Shown: positions 1 through 10,053, numbered from the stretch's first letter. The stretch: 64,000 bases of DNA from Psychrobacter luti (GCF_014192115.1 NZ_JACHXL010000001.1:1-64000), one strand, 5' to 3'. The notes: generated from the letters alone by a model not told the origin. Made by a program: numbers and translations.

Positions 1-107
1 AGTTCTTAGGTGGTATCTACCAAGAGGCGCTAGAGCCAGGTGGGTCTGGCACAACAGCTGGAACGGGTACAACCTTCCAAGGTACCTTTGGTGCTACAAA
101 GCAATAA
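1..107 (+). CDS. C-terminal end of a probable Slam-dependent surface lipoprotein (TbpB-like)
   Basis: The window opens inside a gene read from base 3 that stops at 105-107. The 34 visible residues are Gly/Thr-rich and end in GTFGATKQ. This resembles the C-terminal beta-barrel end of transferrin-binding-protein-B-like surface lipoproteins, which often finish with a similar Gly-Phe-Gly-Ala-Lys pattern. The gene directly downstream at 246 encodes a Slam-type exporter, and Slam genes commonly sit beside the lipoprotein they export, which supports the call. A terminator lies between the two genes. Only the tail is visible, so ligand and length cannot be judged. It could instead be another Gly-rich outer-membrane or secreted protein. 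Confidence 0.55.
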   Translation, partial: FLGGIYQEALEPGGSGTTAGTGTTFQGTFGATKQ

Positions 108-132
108 AGTAATATGACTGTATGAAGCAAAG

Positions 133-159
133 AAAAAGCGTCCTAGGACGCTTTTTTTC
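133..159 (+). terminator. Rho-independent terminator after the surface lipoprotein gene
   Basis: A perfect palindrome at 137-152 (AGCGTCCTAGGACGCT) is preceded by A residues and followed directly by a T run. It ends the upstream lipoprotein transcript about 90 bases before the Slam gene, so the Slam gene probably has its own promoter or relies on read-through. Confidence 0.85.
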
Positions 160-245
160 TCGCTTAAATTATTAAAATCCCTTAGGATGATTAAGTTTGG
201 AAAATTGTTTGGAAAATTAATGATAGTACTTAGGTAAGGATACCC

Positions 246-1796
246 ATGAATAATCAATATATGCGCAAACCTCTCGCTACTTCTATTTTACTAGCTATAA
301 TGGCTTTTTCTTTACCAGTTATGGCAGAAGATTCAATACCGCAGATAGGACCTGAACTTGACCAAGCTGCTGAACTGCTCAAACGTGAGAATCAGACAGC
401 TGTATCAAACCCTACCGCTCCTTCTACTACTATTAGCGATAATGAGGCGCAGCGAGCCATTGTAAGTCGTCAGCAACTTGCAGCTGCTGCTTCATATAAT
501 TTAGATGCTTTAAAAGCTAACCCAGTGATGTTTAGCAAGTTCTTAAATACTGCGTTGGCAGCTCAAGACATGGAAACAGTAAAACAATTGCTGCCTCATT
601 ATAAGGTGCTAGAAAATAATGATCCTATGCTTATCAAGTTTGCCGACGCCTTGATATATCGTAGTGAAGCCAAAAATAAACAAGCTATTGAAATCTATCG
701 TGAAATGCTAGCAGCAGATCCAGATTTCCATCCTGTTCGCCTAAATATGGCGATAGCACTACTAGCTGATAAGCAATATGTCGCGGCTAAAGAGCAACTT
801 ACTAAACTTCAGGCAGTCGAATTGCCAGCACCGGTTATGTCTACTGTAAGAAATTCATTAGCACGTATTAATAATCTAGAGCAATGGCAATTTAATGCTT
901 CTGCAAGCTATGTCAGAGATAATAATATTAATGATGCACCATCAAAGTCGATTTCTAACGGTGATCTAAATTCAGTTGAGCAGCAATCAGCCAATGGTAT
1001 TCAAGTTTCTGGTAGTGCCAATAAACGCTTTAATCTACCCAATAATTTCTATGCGACGGTAGGTGGCAATGCCTCCTTAAAAGGCTATTGGGATCAGACT
1101 GATTATAACGACTATCTGTTAACTGCCTCTACTGGTGTCGGCTACGATGATGCCAAAAACGATGTATCGCTCACACCATTTGTGACCAAGCGTTATTATG
1201 ATGAAGAGGCTTACAGTTTACGTAAAGGGGTAACCGTCAGCGGCTCACGCTGGGTCAAACCAAAACTTAAACTATCAGCCACGACTATTTTTTCTAACGA
1301 AACCTTTGAAGATGATAGCAATGCAAATCGTGAGACAGATGGGCGCTTTCTGGGGATAAATGCTTTTTATATTAAAGATGCCAAAGAATATTTTTATGGC
1401 GGTTTAGGTAACTATCAAAATGATGTGCCCAAATCAAGCATCATTAGTTATGATCGTAACTCAATTAATGGGGGTTGGGGTCGTGAATGGAAAAAAGGGA
1501 TATCAACACTAACGACCGCTGGTTATGGCATTAAAAAATATGATGATCCTGCAGATGCTTATGCGCCTGGAAGCCAAGGTTATAATGGTTATTATAGTGT
1601 TGTAGGTGGTAAACCTGGTTCAACAAGAGAAGATAAAACAGTCTCGTTGGGGTTGCAAGTATGGAAGCGTGACTTTACTTTATTGGGGCTGACGCCGCGA
1701 TTGGTATTTGATTATGAAACAACCTCAAGTAACTTTGCTTACTATGATGATCGTGATGAAAAATCAGCAACGGTATTATTAACCAAAAGCTTTTAA
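246..1796 (+). CDS. Surface lipoprotein assembly modifier (Slam) family outer-membrane protein
   Basis: Slam proteins move lipoproteins, and some soluble haemophore-like proteins, across the outer membrane. The 516-residue product starts with a signal peptide (about residues 1-27, cleavage after VMA). An alpha-helical, TPR-like periplasmic part follows to about residue 210. The rest is rich in alternating aromatic and polar residues, as in an outer-membrane beta-barrel, and ends in the terminal Phe expected for BAM-dependent insertion (TKSF). This two-part plan and length fit Slam (N-terminal TPR plus DUF560 barrel). The ATG at 246 has a GGTAAGGA-like ribosome site just upstream. The fragment at 1-107 is the likely cargo. 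The family call comes from recognition, not from an alignment. Confidence 0.82.
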   Translation: MNNQYMRKPLATSILLAIMAFSLPVMAEDSIPQIGPELDQAAELLKRENQTAVSNPTAPSTTISDNEAQRAIVSRQQLAAAASYNLDALKANPVMFSKFLNTALAAQDMETVKQLLPHYKVLENNDPMLIKFADALIYRSEAKNKQAIEIYREMLAADPDFHPVRLNMAIALLADKQYVAAKEQLTKLQAVELPAPVMSTVRNSLARINNLEQWQFNASASYVRDNNINDAPSKSISNGDLNSVEQQSANGIQVSGSANKRFNLPNNFYATVGGNASLKGYWDQTDYNDYLLTASTGVGYDDAKNDVSLTPFVTKRYYDEEAYSLRKGVTVSGSRWVKPKLKLSATTIFSNETFEDDSNANRETDGRFLGINAFYIKDAKEYFYGGLGNYQNDVPKSSIISYDRNSINGGWGREWKKGISTLTTAGYGIKKYDDPADAYAPGSQGYNGYYSVVGGKPGSTREDKTVSLGLQVWKRDFTLLGLTPRLVFDYETTSSNFAYYDDRDEKSATVLLTKSF

Positions 1797-1829
1797 TGCA
1801 ATAGATTGTATAGATTGTTCTCACAAAAA

Positions 1830-1858
1830 AACCTCGCCAATTAGCGAGGTTTTTTTGT
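1830..1858. terminator. Bidirectional terminator between slam and putP
   Basis: An inverted repeat AACCTCGC...GCGAGGTT with a six-base loop has A residues on its left and T residues on its right, so it can end transcripts from both directions. It lies between two convergent genes. Confidence 0.88.
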
Positions 1859-1882
1859 CATACAATAATGAATAAAAAGTGC

Positions 1883-3382
1883 TTATTTATCTAAGTTCAT
1901 TTCCATTTCTTCAAACTTCGCTGATACTGAAGGTCTTGGACCACCAGTCATGATACTAACTGCAAAGATAGCGATGGTACTTAAGATAAAGCCTGGAACG
2001 ATAGCATATAACCAGCTGTTTAACGGGACGCCATTCATCTGGAATGGACCATAGACCCATAGGATAACAGTCAGTGCACCGACAACCATACCGGCAACTG
2101 CGCCATTACGGTTCATACGACGCCATGTGAGACTGAAGATAACCAAGGGTCCAAATGCTGCACCAAATCCTGCCCAAGCATTAGATACTAGGTTAAGTAC
2201 CGAGCTTTCAGGGTTAGAAGCCAACAAGATAGCAACTACAGCAACTACAATAACTGAGAGTCTACCGACCAATACTTGACGGGCTTCTGGCGCATCTCTA
2301 TCAAAGAAAAGCTTATAAACGTCTTTAGTTAATGAGCTTGATACTACCAATAGCTGCGATGAGATGGTACTCATAATAGCGGCTAAAATAGCGGCCAATA
2401 AGAAACCTGAAACCAATGGATGGAACAAGAATTGCGTGAATACTAGAAAGATAGTCTCTGGATCATCTATCGTCATGGCCGTTTTTTGTATATAAGCGCG
2501 ACCAGCAAAACCAGTCATCAAGGCACCAATAAGACTGATGATCATCCAGCTCATACCGATGTTACGCGCAGCAGGGATATCCTTAACTGAGCGAATTGCC
2601 ATAAAGCGAACGATAATATGAGGCTGACCAAAGTATCCTAAACCCCATGCCATTAACGACACAATACCGAGGATACTCATACCACTCGTCACATTAAGCA
2701 AGCTTGGGTCGATGTTTCTGACCGCTTCTGTCGTGGCTGAAATACCGCCAAGATCTGTGAAAGCAACGATAGGGACAATGACCATTGCAAACAGCATGAT
2801 GACACCCTGTACAAAGTCGGTCATCGATACGGCTAAGAAACCACCAAATAGCGTGTAAGCAACAACGACACCAGCGGTCACCCATAGACCTGTACTATAT
2901 GATAGATTTAGCGAGCTTTCGAAAAGTTTACCACCACCAACTAAGCTTGCAGCGGTATAAACCGTAAAGAATAAAATGATAACCACAGCAGAGATGACAC
3001 GCAGCATATGCGACTTATCTTCAAAGCGGTTGGCGAAATAATCGGGTAGGGTGATGGCATTATCAGCGACTTCGGTATAAACACGAAGGCGCGGTGCCAC
3101 GATGAGGTAATTTAAAAAGGCACCCAAGGTTAAACCAAGAGCAATCCAGATACTGACCACACCATCAGCATACATATAGCCAGGTAGACCAAGTAGTAGC
3201 CACCCTGACATATCTGAAGCGCCTGCTGATAAGGCAGTTACTGCAGGACCTAGGCTACGACCGCCTAGCATATAACCTTCAGTATCATTGGCTTGCTTAA
3301 AGTAAGCATAAATGCCAATCCCAATCATCACTAAGAAATAGGCGCCAAGTGATACCAGCACGCCACTAGAAACTCCGTTCAT
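1883..3382 (-). CDS. putP: Sodium/proline symporter PutP
   Basis: An inner-membrane Na+/solute symporter of the SSS family that imports L-proline. Near the N-terminus it carries the family signature LGGRSLGPAVTALSAGASDM, followed by SGWLLLGLPG, which is nearly the same as in known PutP proteins. About twelve to thirteen hydrophobic segments fill the 499 residues, close to the usual length of about 500. I chose the ATG at 3382, which has an AAGGA site eight bases upstream and gives the normal PutP N-terminus. An upstream in-frame start at 3427 would add 15 unlikely residues. No proline dehydrogenase gene (putA) lies next to it here. Confidence 0.93.
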   Translation of the reverse strand: MNGVSSGVLVSLGAYFLVMIGIGIYAYFKQANDTEGYMLGGRSLGPAVTALSAGASDMSGWLLLGLPGYMYADGVVSIWIALGLTLGAFLNYLIVAPRLRVYTEVADNAITLPDYFANRFEDKSHMLRVISAVVIILFFTVYTAASLVGGGKLFESSLNLSYSTGLWVTAGVVVAYTLFGGFLAVSMTDFVQGVIMLFAMVIVPIVAFTDLGGISATTEAVRNIDPSLLNVTSGMSILGIVSLMAWGLGYFGQPHIIVRFMAIRSVKDIPAARNIGMSWMIISLIGALMTGFAGRAYIQKTAMTIDDPETIFLVFTQFLFHPLVSGFLLAAILAAIMSTISSQLLVVSSSLTKDVYKLFFDRDAPEARQVLVGRLSVIVVAVVAILLASNPESSVLNLVSNAWAGFGAAFGPLVIFSLTWRRMNRNGAVAGMVVGALTVILWVYGPFQMNGVPLNSWLYAIVPGFILSTIAIFAVSIMTGGPRPSVSAKFEEMEMNLDK

Positions 3383-3894
3383 ATAAACTGTCCTTAACCA
3401 ACATGGTTGGCTGTCAATTATTTTCAACGAGAAAAATTAAGTCTTACAAGACGCTGCTCGAAAACAATGTCTTAAGATGAAAGAATCTAAAGACGAAAAA
3501 AGCCATTAAGTAGGACATAATGGCTTTTATTCAAAATCTTCTGTTAGTTTTATATGATTGATGCTGTTCTAGGACTGCTATCTATAAAGTCATGATTAAG
3601 CTGAAACGGCATATACATCTGTCAATTTTATAATCTCATCGCTCGCATCTGCTGATCATGTATAAATATCAGTCGTTTATATAACCAATCATTTAAAACC
3701 ACTAAACCTACTGCTTACTATCATATATTACTAGAAGTGTTCAATATATGACTATCAGTGTGTTTAAGGTAAGTTTATGTTATCTAAACAACGTCAAATG
3801 TATTATAACGTATGAGTGGTACAAATGCGAATGCGCTATTTTGCTAAATAAAGCAGTTCTTTTAGCCAACATTATTCAAGAGCCTACTTACTCT
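3383..3894. other. Intergenic region upstream of putP
   Basis: This region between the LysR gene and putP holds no convincing ORF. A terminator-like hairpin lies at 3497-3527. The rest is AT-rich and presumably contains the putP promoter on the minus strand. I see no other clear motif. Confidence 0.5.
3497..3527 (-). terminator. Rho-independent terminator upstream of putP
   Basis: The arms AAAAGCCATTA and TAATGGCTTTT pair perfectly around a nine-base loop. On the minus strand the stem runs into a T tract. It could end the LysR transcript, although it is 370 bases past that stop codon, or it could act as an attenuator about 115 bases before putP. Confidence 0.65.
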
Positions 3895-4767
3895 TTATTC
3901 AATGGGCGCTAGTAGCTCTAACAATGCTGTCACGCTGCTAGATTGCGTCAGTTTTGGATTGATGACCACACCCAAATAACGTTGCAATTCGATATTATCT
4001 GCCATATCAATACGTTCTAAATCTTGACTGACCATGGTTTGTGGTAATACCGACCAGCCAAGCCCCACAGAAACCAACATCCGAATAGACTCAAGGGGAT
4101 TGGTACTCATGGTGGCGTAAGGTTTTAGATTGTGCTTAGCAAATTCCGCTAAGGTAATCTGACTGGTAAAGGTATTGGCAGATGGCAAAATAGCAGGATA
4201 GCGTGCCAATTGCTCCAACGTCACATTGGACTTTGTCGCTAATGGCGATAAGGTGCCGGTCATAAAATACAGTGGATCTGACCACAAAGTATGATAGGTC
4301 AAACGCTTATCGTAGACGGGCGGCAGCGTTAAAAACGCCAATGACAAATCGCCATCGAGCACCGCTTTATGAGCAGTTTCTGAGTCGACAAAATGCACTT
4401 CTAGTTGTACAGCAGGATAAGCTTGGATAAAATGCTTAAGCACAGGGGCTAGGTGGTGTAAGCCGATATGGTGGCTGGTACCGATAACGAGTTTACCGGA
4501 TACAATATGTTTAGAATGTTGTAGGTTGATTTTAAAGTTTTCATAATCTTCAAGCCAGCGTTTGGCATGAGGCAGCATTTCACTGGCAGCTTGGGTCGGT
4601 ACAATGCCGCGCCCAACCGTATCAAATAGGGTGATACTAAACTCATCTTCTAAATTTTTGATGCGCTTACTGACCGCAGGCTGAGTAATAAACAGCTTTT
4701 CTGCTGCACCTGAGATGCTGCCTGTCTGCATAACAGTGACAAATGTCGTCAAATTTGTGGTATTCAC
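3895..4767 (-). CDS. LysR-family transcriptional regulator divergent from leuC
   Basis: A 290-residue LysR-type regulator. The N-terminal winged helix-turn-helix is clear (residues about 3-60, with GAAEKLFITQPAVSKRIKNL), and the rest fits the effector-binding domain. The start is a GTG at 4767 with an AAGGA site seven bases upstream. Because it is transcribed away from leuC across 417 bases, it may control the leucine genes, and a 7-3-7 palindrome at 5111-5127 is a candidate binding site. Its effector cannot be told from sequence. Control of leuCD is inferred from position only. Confidence 0.85.
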   Translation of the reverse strand: MNTTNLTTFVTVMQTGSISGAAEKLFITQPAVSKRIKNLEDEFSITLFDTVGRGIVPTQAASEMLPHAKRWLEDYENFKINLQHSKHIVSGKLVIGTSHHIGLHHLAPVLKHFIQAYPAVQLEVHFVDSETAHKAVLDGDLSLAFLTLPPVYDKRLTYHTLWSDPLYFMTGTLSPLATKSNVTLEQLARYPAILPSANTFTSQITLAEFAKHNLKPYATMSTNPLESIRMLVSVGLGWSVLPQTMVSQDLERIDMADNIELQRYLGVVINPKLTQSSSVTALLELLAPIE

Positions 4768-5184
4768 ACCGATGTCCTTAGCTACGTAACGAGCTATAAA
4801 TAAAAGTTGGCTAGCCTAATCATAATTAATTAGAAATAAAAGTTTGTGACTATGCAAAAATCATCAATTATTATTATAGGATTAGCCTGCTATAATCACA
4901 AGACATCAAGACGTATTGTCACATATTTATTCTGTTAACGTCATGATTAGTAGCATATGGCGTATTTTGGGTAGCCATTAATGCAATAGATGATAAGTAT
5001 TATAAAATATTTATACTTATTCTTTGTGCCTATAACGTCTTTATGATGCTCTATATAACATCAATGATTAAATAAGTATTAACGAAGTATTAAAGTAAAG
5101 TGCGTCAGTAGACAAAAAGATTTTGTCACTCATTCATTATTAAAGTAGTCATTCAGAAATTAGCAACTAAAAAAGGATAGCAAC
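4768..5184. other. Divergent promoter region between the LysR gene and leuC
   Basis: An AT-rich 417-base region without a believable ORF and without a clear Leu-codon-rich leader peptide. It holds an inverted repeat ATAAGTAT/ATACTTAT (4993-5000 and 5013-5020) and a perfect palindrome at 5111-5127. A TATAAT at about 4894 is one possible -10 element for leuC. Transcription start sites are not known. Confidence 0.45.
5111..5127. promoter_or_regulatory. Candidate LysR-type operator, palindrome 58 bases before leuC
   Basis: GACAAAA-AGA-TTTTGTC is a perfect inverted repeat of 7-3-7 bases, the size and symmetry of a LysR-type binding site. It lies in the region shared by the LysR gene and leuC. Function is inferred from position and symmetry. 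Confidence 0.4.
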
Positions 5185-6603
5185 ATGGCCGGTCAAACGT
5201 TATATGACAAACTTTGGAATGCTCACGAAGTCACCAAGCGTGACGATGGTTCGAGCCTGATTTATATCGACCGCCATTTGCTACATGAAGTGACAAGCCC
5301 GCAAGCATTTGAAGGTTTAGAGCTTGCCAATCGTGCACCGTGGCGTCTGTCGGCTAATATCGCAAGCCCTGACCATAATGTACCGACGGTCACTAAAGAG
5401 CGCTCTGAAGGTGTGGCGGGTATTAAAGATAAGGTATCGCGCTTACAAGTACTGACCTTAGATGAAAACTGTGCCAAGTTTGATATTGCTGAATTTACCA
5501 TTAATGATGCGCGTCAAGGTATCTTGCACGTCGTTGGCCCTGAGCAAGGTTTGGTATTGCCTGGTATGACGGTCGTTTGTGGTGATTCACATACCGCGAC
5601 TCATGGCGCACTTGGCTGTTTAGCGCATGGTATCGGCACATCAGAAGTTGAGCATGTATTGGCAACTCAGTGTTTGATTCAAAAGAAATCAAAAAATATG
5701 CAAATCCGTGTTACTGGCAAGCTTGGCGCTGGCGTGACATCAAAAGATGTAGTGCTTGCTATCATTGCCAAGATTGGCACTGCTGGCGGGACAGGGCATG
5801 CGATTGAATTTGCTGGGCAAGTATTTGAAGACATGAGCATGGAAGGTCGTATGACCGTCTGTAATATGGCAATTGAAGCGGGTGCACGCGTCGGCATGGT
5901 TGCCGTCGATGATACTACCATTGAGTATGTGAAAGGTCGCCCTTATGCACCGACTGAGGAGCAGTGGGAGCAAGCAGAAGCTTATTGGCGCACCCTGTAC
6001 TCAGATGATGATGCCGTATTTGACACTGTGGTTGAGATTGATGGTAGCCAGATAGCACCGCAAGTGTCTTGGGGCACCTCACCTGAAATGGTCGTTGATA
6101 TCACTCAATCGGTACCAACCCCTGACCAAGCGGCTGATGAAGCGCAAGAAGAAGGCTGGTTGCGCGCTTATACTTATATGGGTTTAGAAGCTGGCCAAAA
6201 AATTACTGATATCCAGCTTGATCGTATCTTCATTGGTTCATGTACAAACTCACGTATCGAAGATTTGCGTGATGCAGCAGCGGTGATTAAAGGTCGTAAA
6301 GTTGCCGATAATATTAAAGAAGCAATTGTTGTTGCAGGTTCTGGTCAAGTGAAATTGCAGGCAGAAGCAGAAGGTTTGGATACATTGTTTACGGAAGCGG
6401 GTTTTGAGTGGCGCGAGCCGGGTTGTTCTATGTGTTTGGCGATGAATGCCGATAAGCTTGAGCCACAAGAGCATTGTGCCTCAACGTCCAACCGTAACTT
6501 TGAGGGTCGTCAGGGTAATGGCGGTCGTACGCATTTGGTCAGCCCAGCGATGGCAGCAGCAGCAGCTTTGGCTGGTCACTTTGTTGATGTGCGCACGTTT
6601 TAA
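5185..6603 (+). CDS. leuC: 3-isopropylmalate dehydratase large subunit LeuC
   Basis: With LeuD this aconitase-family enzyme isomerises 2-isopropylmalate to 3-isopropylmalate in leucine biosynthesis. The 472-residue length is typical. The [4Fe-4S] cluster ligands are visible in [11 protein letters not shown] (about residue 353) and [10 protein letters not shown] (about 412-421), and the substrate-loop motif [12 protein letters not shown] lies near residue 133. The ATG at 5185 follows an AAAAGGATAGCAAC ribosome site. leuD begins 54 bases downstream on the same strand, so the two subunits are almost certainly co-transcribed. Confidence 0.97.
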   Translation: MAGQTLYDKLWNAHEVTKRDDGSSLIYIDRHLLHEVTSPQAFEGLELANRAPWRLSANIASPDHNVPTVTKERSEGVAGIKDKVSRLQVLTLDENCAKFDIAEFTINDARQGILHVVGPEQGLVLPGMTVVCGDSHTATHGALGCLAHGIGTSEVEHVLATQCLIQKKSKNMQIRVTGKLGAGVTSKDVVLAIIAKIGTAGGTGHAIEFAGQVFEDMSMEGRMTVCNMAIEAGARVGMVAVDDTTIEYVKGRPYAPTEEQWEQAEAYWRTLYSDDDAVFDTVVEIDGSQIAPQVSWGTSPEMVVDITQSVPTPDQAADEAQEEGWLRAYTYMGLEAGQKITDIQLDRIFIGSCTNSRIEDLRDAAAVIKGRKVADNIKEAIVVAGSGQVKLQAEAEGLDTLFTEAGFEWREPGCSMCLAMNADKLEPQEHCASTSNRNFEGRQGNGGRTHLVSPAMAAAAALAGHFVDVRTF

Positions 6604-6657
6604 TTTTAGACCACATGCTTTATTTATCGATTATAAATATATTTGATAGGAAATCTT

Positions 6658-7308
6658 ATGCAAGCTTATAACACCCAAACTGGTATCGTTTGCCCACTCG
6701 ATCGCGCAAACGTCGATACCGATCAAATCATCGCAAAACAGTTTTTAAAATCCATTAAACGTACTGGCTTTGGTGTCAATTTATTCGATGACTGGCGTTA
6801 TCTTGACGAAGGCTATCCGGGTCAAGATAACAGCACTCGCGTTATTAACCCAGATTTTGTTCTAAATCAGCCACGTTATCAAGGTGCAACCATATTGCTG
6901 GCACGCAGAAACTTTGGTTGTGGCTCGAGCCGTGAGCACGCGCCTTGGGCGTTGTCTGAATACGGTTTTCGTACTGTCATTGCGCCAAGCTTTGCCGATA
7001 TTTTTTATAATAACTGCTTTAAAAATGGCATGCTTCCAATCGTCTTGGATGAAGCTATTGTTGATACTTTGATGAAAGCAACGCTTGCCAATGAAGGCTA
7101 TGAGTTGACCGCAGACTTAGAGCGTCAAGTGGTTATTACCCCAAGCGGTGAAGAGTATGCTTTTGAGGTCGATGAGTTTCGTAAGCATTGCTTGCTAAAT
7201 GGTCTTGATGATATCGGGCTGACGTTGCAGCAAAGCGATGCGATTAAAGACTATGAGCATAAAATGATGCAAAAAACGCCTTGGATATTTAATGACGTTA
7301 GAGCATAG
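6658..7308 (+). CDS. leuD: 3-isopropylmalate dehydratase small subunit LeuD
   Basis: The swivel-domain subunit of isopropylmalate isomerase, partner of LeuC. The 216-residue product shows the family segments [20 protein letters not shown] and [15 protein letters not shown], which form the substrate-recognition part. I start it at the ATG at 6658, preceded by a TAGGA site. An in-frame TTG at 6643 would add five residues and overlaps the ribosome site, so it is unlikely. It follows leuC in one operon. Confidence 0.96.
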   Translation: MQAYNTQTGIVCPLDRANVDTDQIIAKQFLKSIKRTGFGVNLFDDWRYLDEGYPGQDNSTRVINPDFVLNQPRYQGATILLARRNFGCGSSREHAPWALSEYGFRTVIAPSFADIFYNNCFKNGMLPIVLDEAIVDTLMKATLANEGYELTADLERQVVITPSGEEYAFEVDEFRKHCLLNGLDDIGLTLQQSDAIKDYEHKMMQKTPWIFNDVRA

Positions 7309-7387
7309 CTATTAGAGAATAGTCCTTATTATTCAAAGGATTGATAAAATTTTTTTAGTAGAAGATATTAATCAACATATAAAAGTG

Positions 7388-7410
7388 CTCAACGCTAATA
7401 CAGCGTTGAG
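7388..7410 (+). other. Hairpin downstream of leuD without a T run
   Basis: CTCAACGCT and AGCGTTGAG form a perfect nine-base-pair stem. No T tract follows, so it is not a standard intrinsic terminator. It may protect the 3' end of the leuCD mRNA or pause transcription before the next gene. Confidence 0.45.
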
Positions 7411-7494
7411 TTATGGTAATTAAGTGGCTAAAATGAATGATAATGTATTTTTATCTTATCGTAATTTCTACCTCATAATATAGTAGCCACCATT

Positions 7495-8259
7495 ATGAAT
7501 AAAACACGTTTTGTTGTATGGACAAGTACGGCTATTGCCGCAAGTTTATTATTATCTGGCTGTCAGGTATTGACGGGTTATCAACAAATAGACTCGGCAG
7601 AAAATGCCAAGGTGTGGACAGGGAAAATAAACCCTGTCGCCGGTGAAGTAAATATTGCCTGTGTCGGCACTTATCATTGCGAAATTGCCCGTATAGACCA
7701 GACGCGCATTATAGGTAGTGATACTCATGAGCCTCTTAATCCTGCCATGCTGGTTGCGATGCAAGAGGTGAATGCAAACGGTAACAGACGTACTAGTAAT
7801 AAACATGGACAAGCACCAATGGCGATGGATATGACGCCGCTTACTCATAAAAAAGCGATAAAAATTGTACCTTTGTCAGCATCTGCTATGCTTGGGCTAA
7901 CCAATTATTATGCGCGAGTAAAACCTGGCAAACGCGAGGTACAAGTTAACTTCTATCCAGAAAATAACGTGGGCTATGTCGAGCGTTTTGCGATGATTCA
8001 CGACTTTGCTGAGGCAGGTACCTATCAGCTGCGCGCTTATCAAAAAAAGTCTAGCAACAACTCAGGCAGTTTGCTTGATAGCGCTTCGCCAGAGCCGTTA
8101 TGTGTTGAGCTTTATCAAGGCAATAGTGTCGAGCGCCGCTTTTGTAAAGAGGTAGGGGCTGAGCATCAAGGAGAGTTTGTGGAAACTCGTGTTGTGAAGA
8201 ATGTACCAGCACCTGCTCAGTCACAGTTAAAAACCAAAGTGAAAGCCAGAGTTTTATAA
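7495..8259 (+). CDS. Predicted lipoprotein between leuD and leuB, function unknown
   Basis: The 254-residue product begins with a lipoprotein signal peptide ending in the lipobox LLSGC, which makes Cys23 the lipidated residue. The mature part has no domain I recognise. It has moderately conserved-looking stretches such as NYYARVKPGKREVQVNFYPENN and a pair of cysteines near PEPLCVELYQG and RRFCKE that could form a disulphide. I recall a hypothetical gene at the same place between leuD and leuB in related Moraxellaceae. That would mean conserved neighbourhood rather than a leucine role. A strong terminator follows, which separates it from leuB. Confidence 0.75.
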   Translation: MNKTRFVVWTSTAIAASLLLSGCQVLTGYQQIDSAENAKVWTGKINPVAGEVNIACVGTYHCEIARIDQTRIIGSDTHEPLNPAMLVAMQEVNANGNRRTSNKHGQAPMAMDMTPLTHKKAIKIVPLSASAMLGLTNYYARVKPGKREVQVNFYPENNVGYVERFAMIHDFAEAGTYQLRAYQKKSSNNSGSLLDSASPEPLCVELYQGNSVERRFCKEVGAEHQGEFVETRVVKNVPAPAQSQLKTKVKARVL

Positions 8260-8313
8260 AAAGGCGTTTACATCGAAATTTATTTAAATAAACTTATTTA
8301 AACAGATAGACCC

Positions 8314-8353
8314 TGACTTCTTGTGTAATGCCTTACACAAGAAGTCATTTTTT
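8314..8353 (+). terminator. Strong rho-independent terminator between the lipoprotein gene and leuB
   Basis: A perfect 15-base-pair stem (8314-8328 with 8333-8347) closes on a four-base loop and is followed by six T residues. It is one of the strongest terminators in the window. It sits inside what would otherwise look like one leu operon, so leuB must use its own promoter or be controlled by read-through. Confidence 0.92.
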
Positions 8354-8471
8354 AACAGGCTCTTATAAGCTCGTTAGCAGTATCCTAAATAGCAATACCA
8401 TATGTAGCAGTAGCATAAATATCAATTCTATAAAGAATAATTTACTTAACCATTTACTAACAAGGATCAGT

Positions 8472-9578
8472 ATGGCAACGATTTTAACACTAGCAGGCGA
8501 TGGCATCGGCCCTGAAATCATGACTCAAGCCGTTGATGTGCTTAATGCTGTCAATAATAAGTTTGAATTAGGCTTGACCCTTGAATCTGGATTAATCGGT
8601 GGTGTGGCGTTTGATGCCACAGGTGAACCGTTGCCCGAAGAGACGCTAGAACGTGCGCGCGCAGCGGATGCAGTGTTATTGGGTGCGGTTGGTGGTCCTA
8701 AGTGGGATGCTATTGAGCGTAGCAAACGTCCTGAGCGTGGTTTACTTAAAATTCGCAGTGAGCTTGGTTTGTTTGCCAATCTGCGAGTGGCAAAACTTTA
8801 CCCGCAGCTTGTTAATGCCTCAAGTATCAAGCCTGAGATTATCTCGGGTTTGGATTTGCTGATTGTGCGTGAATTGACTGGCGGTATTTATTTCGGTGAG
8901 CCGCGCGGTATTCGTACGTTAGAGAATGGTGAGCAGCAAGGCTATAACACCATGGTTTATAGCACCAGTGAAATTCAACGTATCGGTAAAGTCGCTTTTG
9001 AGCTGGCAAAAACCCGTGCACAAGCAGCAGGCAGGCCAGCCAAGGTTTGTTCTATAGATAAAGCCAATGTCTTAGAAGTCACTGAGCTGTGGAAGCAGAC
9101 GATGATTGAGATACAGCAAGCGGATTATAACGATGTAGCGTTATCGCATATGTACGCTGACAATGCTTGTATGCAGCTGATTAAAGACCCAAAGCAGTTT
9201 GATGTGATGGTCACTGGCAATATGTTTGGTGATATTTTATCTGATGAAGCGGCGATGTTGACCGGCTCTATCGGTATGCTGCCGTCTGCGAGCCTCGATG
9301 AAGCGGGTAAAGGCATGTATGAGCCTTGCCATGGTTCAGCTCCTGATATCGCTGGTCAAGATAAAGCCAATCCATTGGCGACCATTTTATCTGTGGCGAT
9401 GATGCTGCGTTATACCTTTAAGAAAGAAGAAGCTGCGCAAGCGATTGAGCAAGCGGTCAGTGATGTACTTGACGATGGTTTACGTACCATTGATATCCTA
9501 GATCGCAGCGAAACTGGTCTCAAACAAGTAGGTTGTCAAGAGATGGGGCAGGCGGTTCTGGCAAAATTGGTTCAATAA
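8472..9578 (+). CDS. leuB: 3-isopropylmalate dehydrogenase LeuB
   Basis: LeuB oxidatively decarboxylates 3-isopropylmalate to 2-ketoisocaproate using NAD+, the third specific step of leucine synthesis. The 368-residue protein shows the family pieces [10 protein letters not shown] at the N-terminus, the substrate arginines in [14 protein letters not shown], the YFGEPRG segment, and the metal/NAD region [14 protein letters not shown] followed by [13 protein letters not shown] place the start at the ATG at 8472 with an AAGGA site four to eight bases upstream. A longer in-frame reading from 8328 overlaps the terminator and adds 48 unlikely residues. It probably has its own promoter at 8354-8465. 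Confidence 0.97.
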   Translation: MATILTLAGDGIGPEIMTQAVDVLNAVNNKFELGLTLESGLIGGVAFDATGEPLPEETLERARAADAVLLGAVGGPKWDAIERSKRPERGLLKIRSELGLFANLRVAKLYPQLVNASSIKPEIISGLDLLIVRELTGGIYFGEPRGIRTLENGEQQGYNTMVYSTSEIQRIGKVAFELAKTRAQAAGRPAKVCSIDKANVLEVTELWKQTMIEIQQADYNDVALSHMYADNACMQLIKDPKQFDVMVTGNMFGDILSDEAAMLTGSIGMLPSASLDEAGKGMYEPCHGSAPDIAGQDKANPLATILSVAMMLRYTFKKEEAAQAIEQAVSDVLDDGLRTIDILDRSETGLKQVGCQEMGQAVLAKLVQ

Positions 9579-10053
9579 TGCAGCTTTAATATAAGCGAAC
9601 TTTTTAAATATTGTTAACTAGAAAGCCTAAAAACTAGAAAGCTTGATAATTAGAAATTCTTATAGCGAGAAACCCATAATTTGCTTAGCAAGTTATGGGT
9701 TTTTTTTATGCTTATTTAAAAGATTTATTCACCGTAACACACTCAATAAGGTAGTCGCAAAAAAGGACTTTTTTTAACACAGATACCGCAGGATAAGACT
9801 TTTATTAACATAAAGCTGTTATATGCTGACAGGCTAATATGTCACTATAGGCGAGCTTACTAAGTTATTAAAATACTAAGTCATTAAAATAAGCGCTATT
9901 TATTAACCTTAGTTTTTCTACGAAATAAATATTTTATTAAGACATTAAAAATTACTCAAAATAAATGTCTTAATAGTGAGTTTTTACCATTAAATTTCTA
10001 ATAAAAAACAACATTAATAACATTAATAACAATAATTACTCTAGGAGTTTTAC
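9579..10053. other. Intergenic region after leuB
   Basis: This 475-base gap holds the leuB terminator at 9671-9707 and then about 350 bases of AT-rich DNA leading to the L,D-transpeptidase gene. No ORF or clear repeat is seen. The promoter of the next gene presumably lies here. Confidence 0.5.
9671..9707 (+). terminator. leuB terminator
   Basis: AACCCATAA pairs with TTATGGGTT across a 13-base interior and is followed by a run of seven T residues. Confidence 0.85.

Noticed and set aside
4894..5184. Leucine leader-peptide attenuator before leuC
   Set aside because: No short reading frame with a cluster of leucine codons and no GC-rich terminator hairpin was seen in the region.
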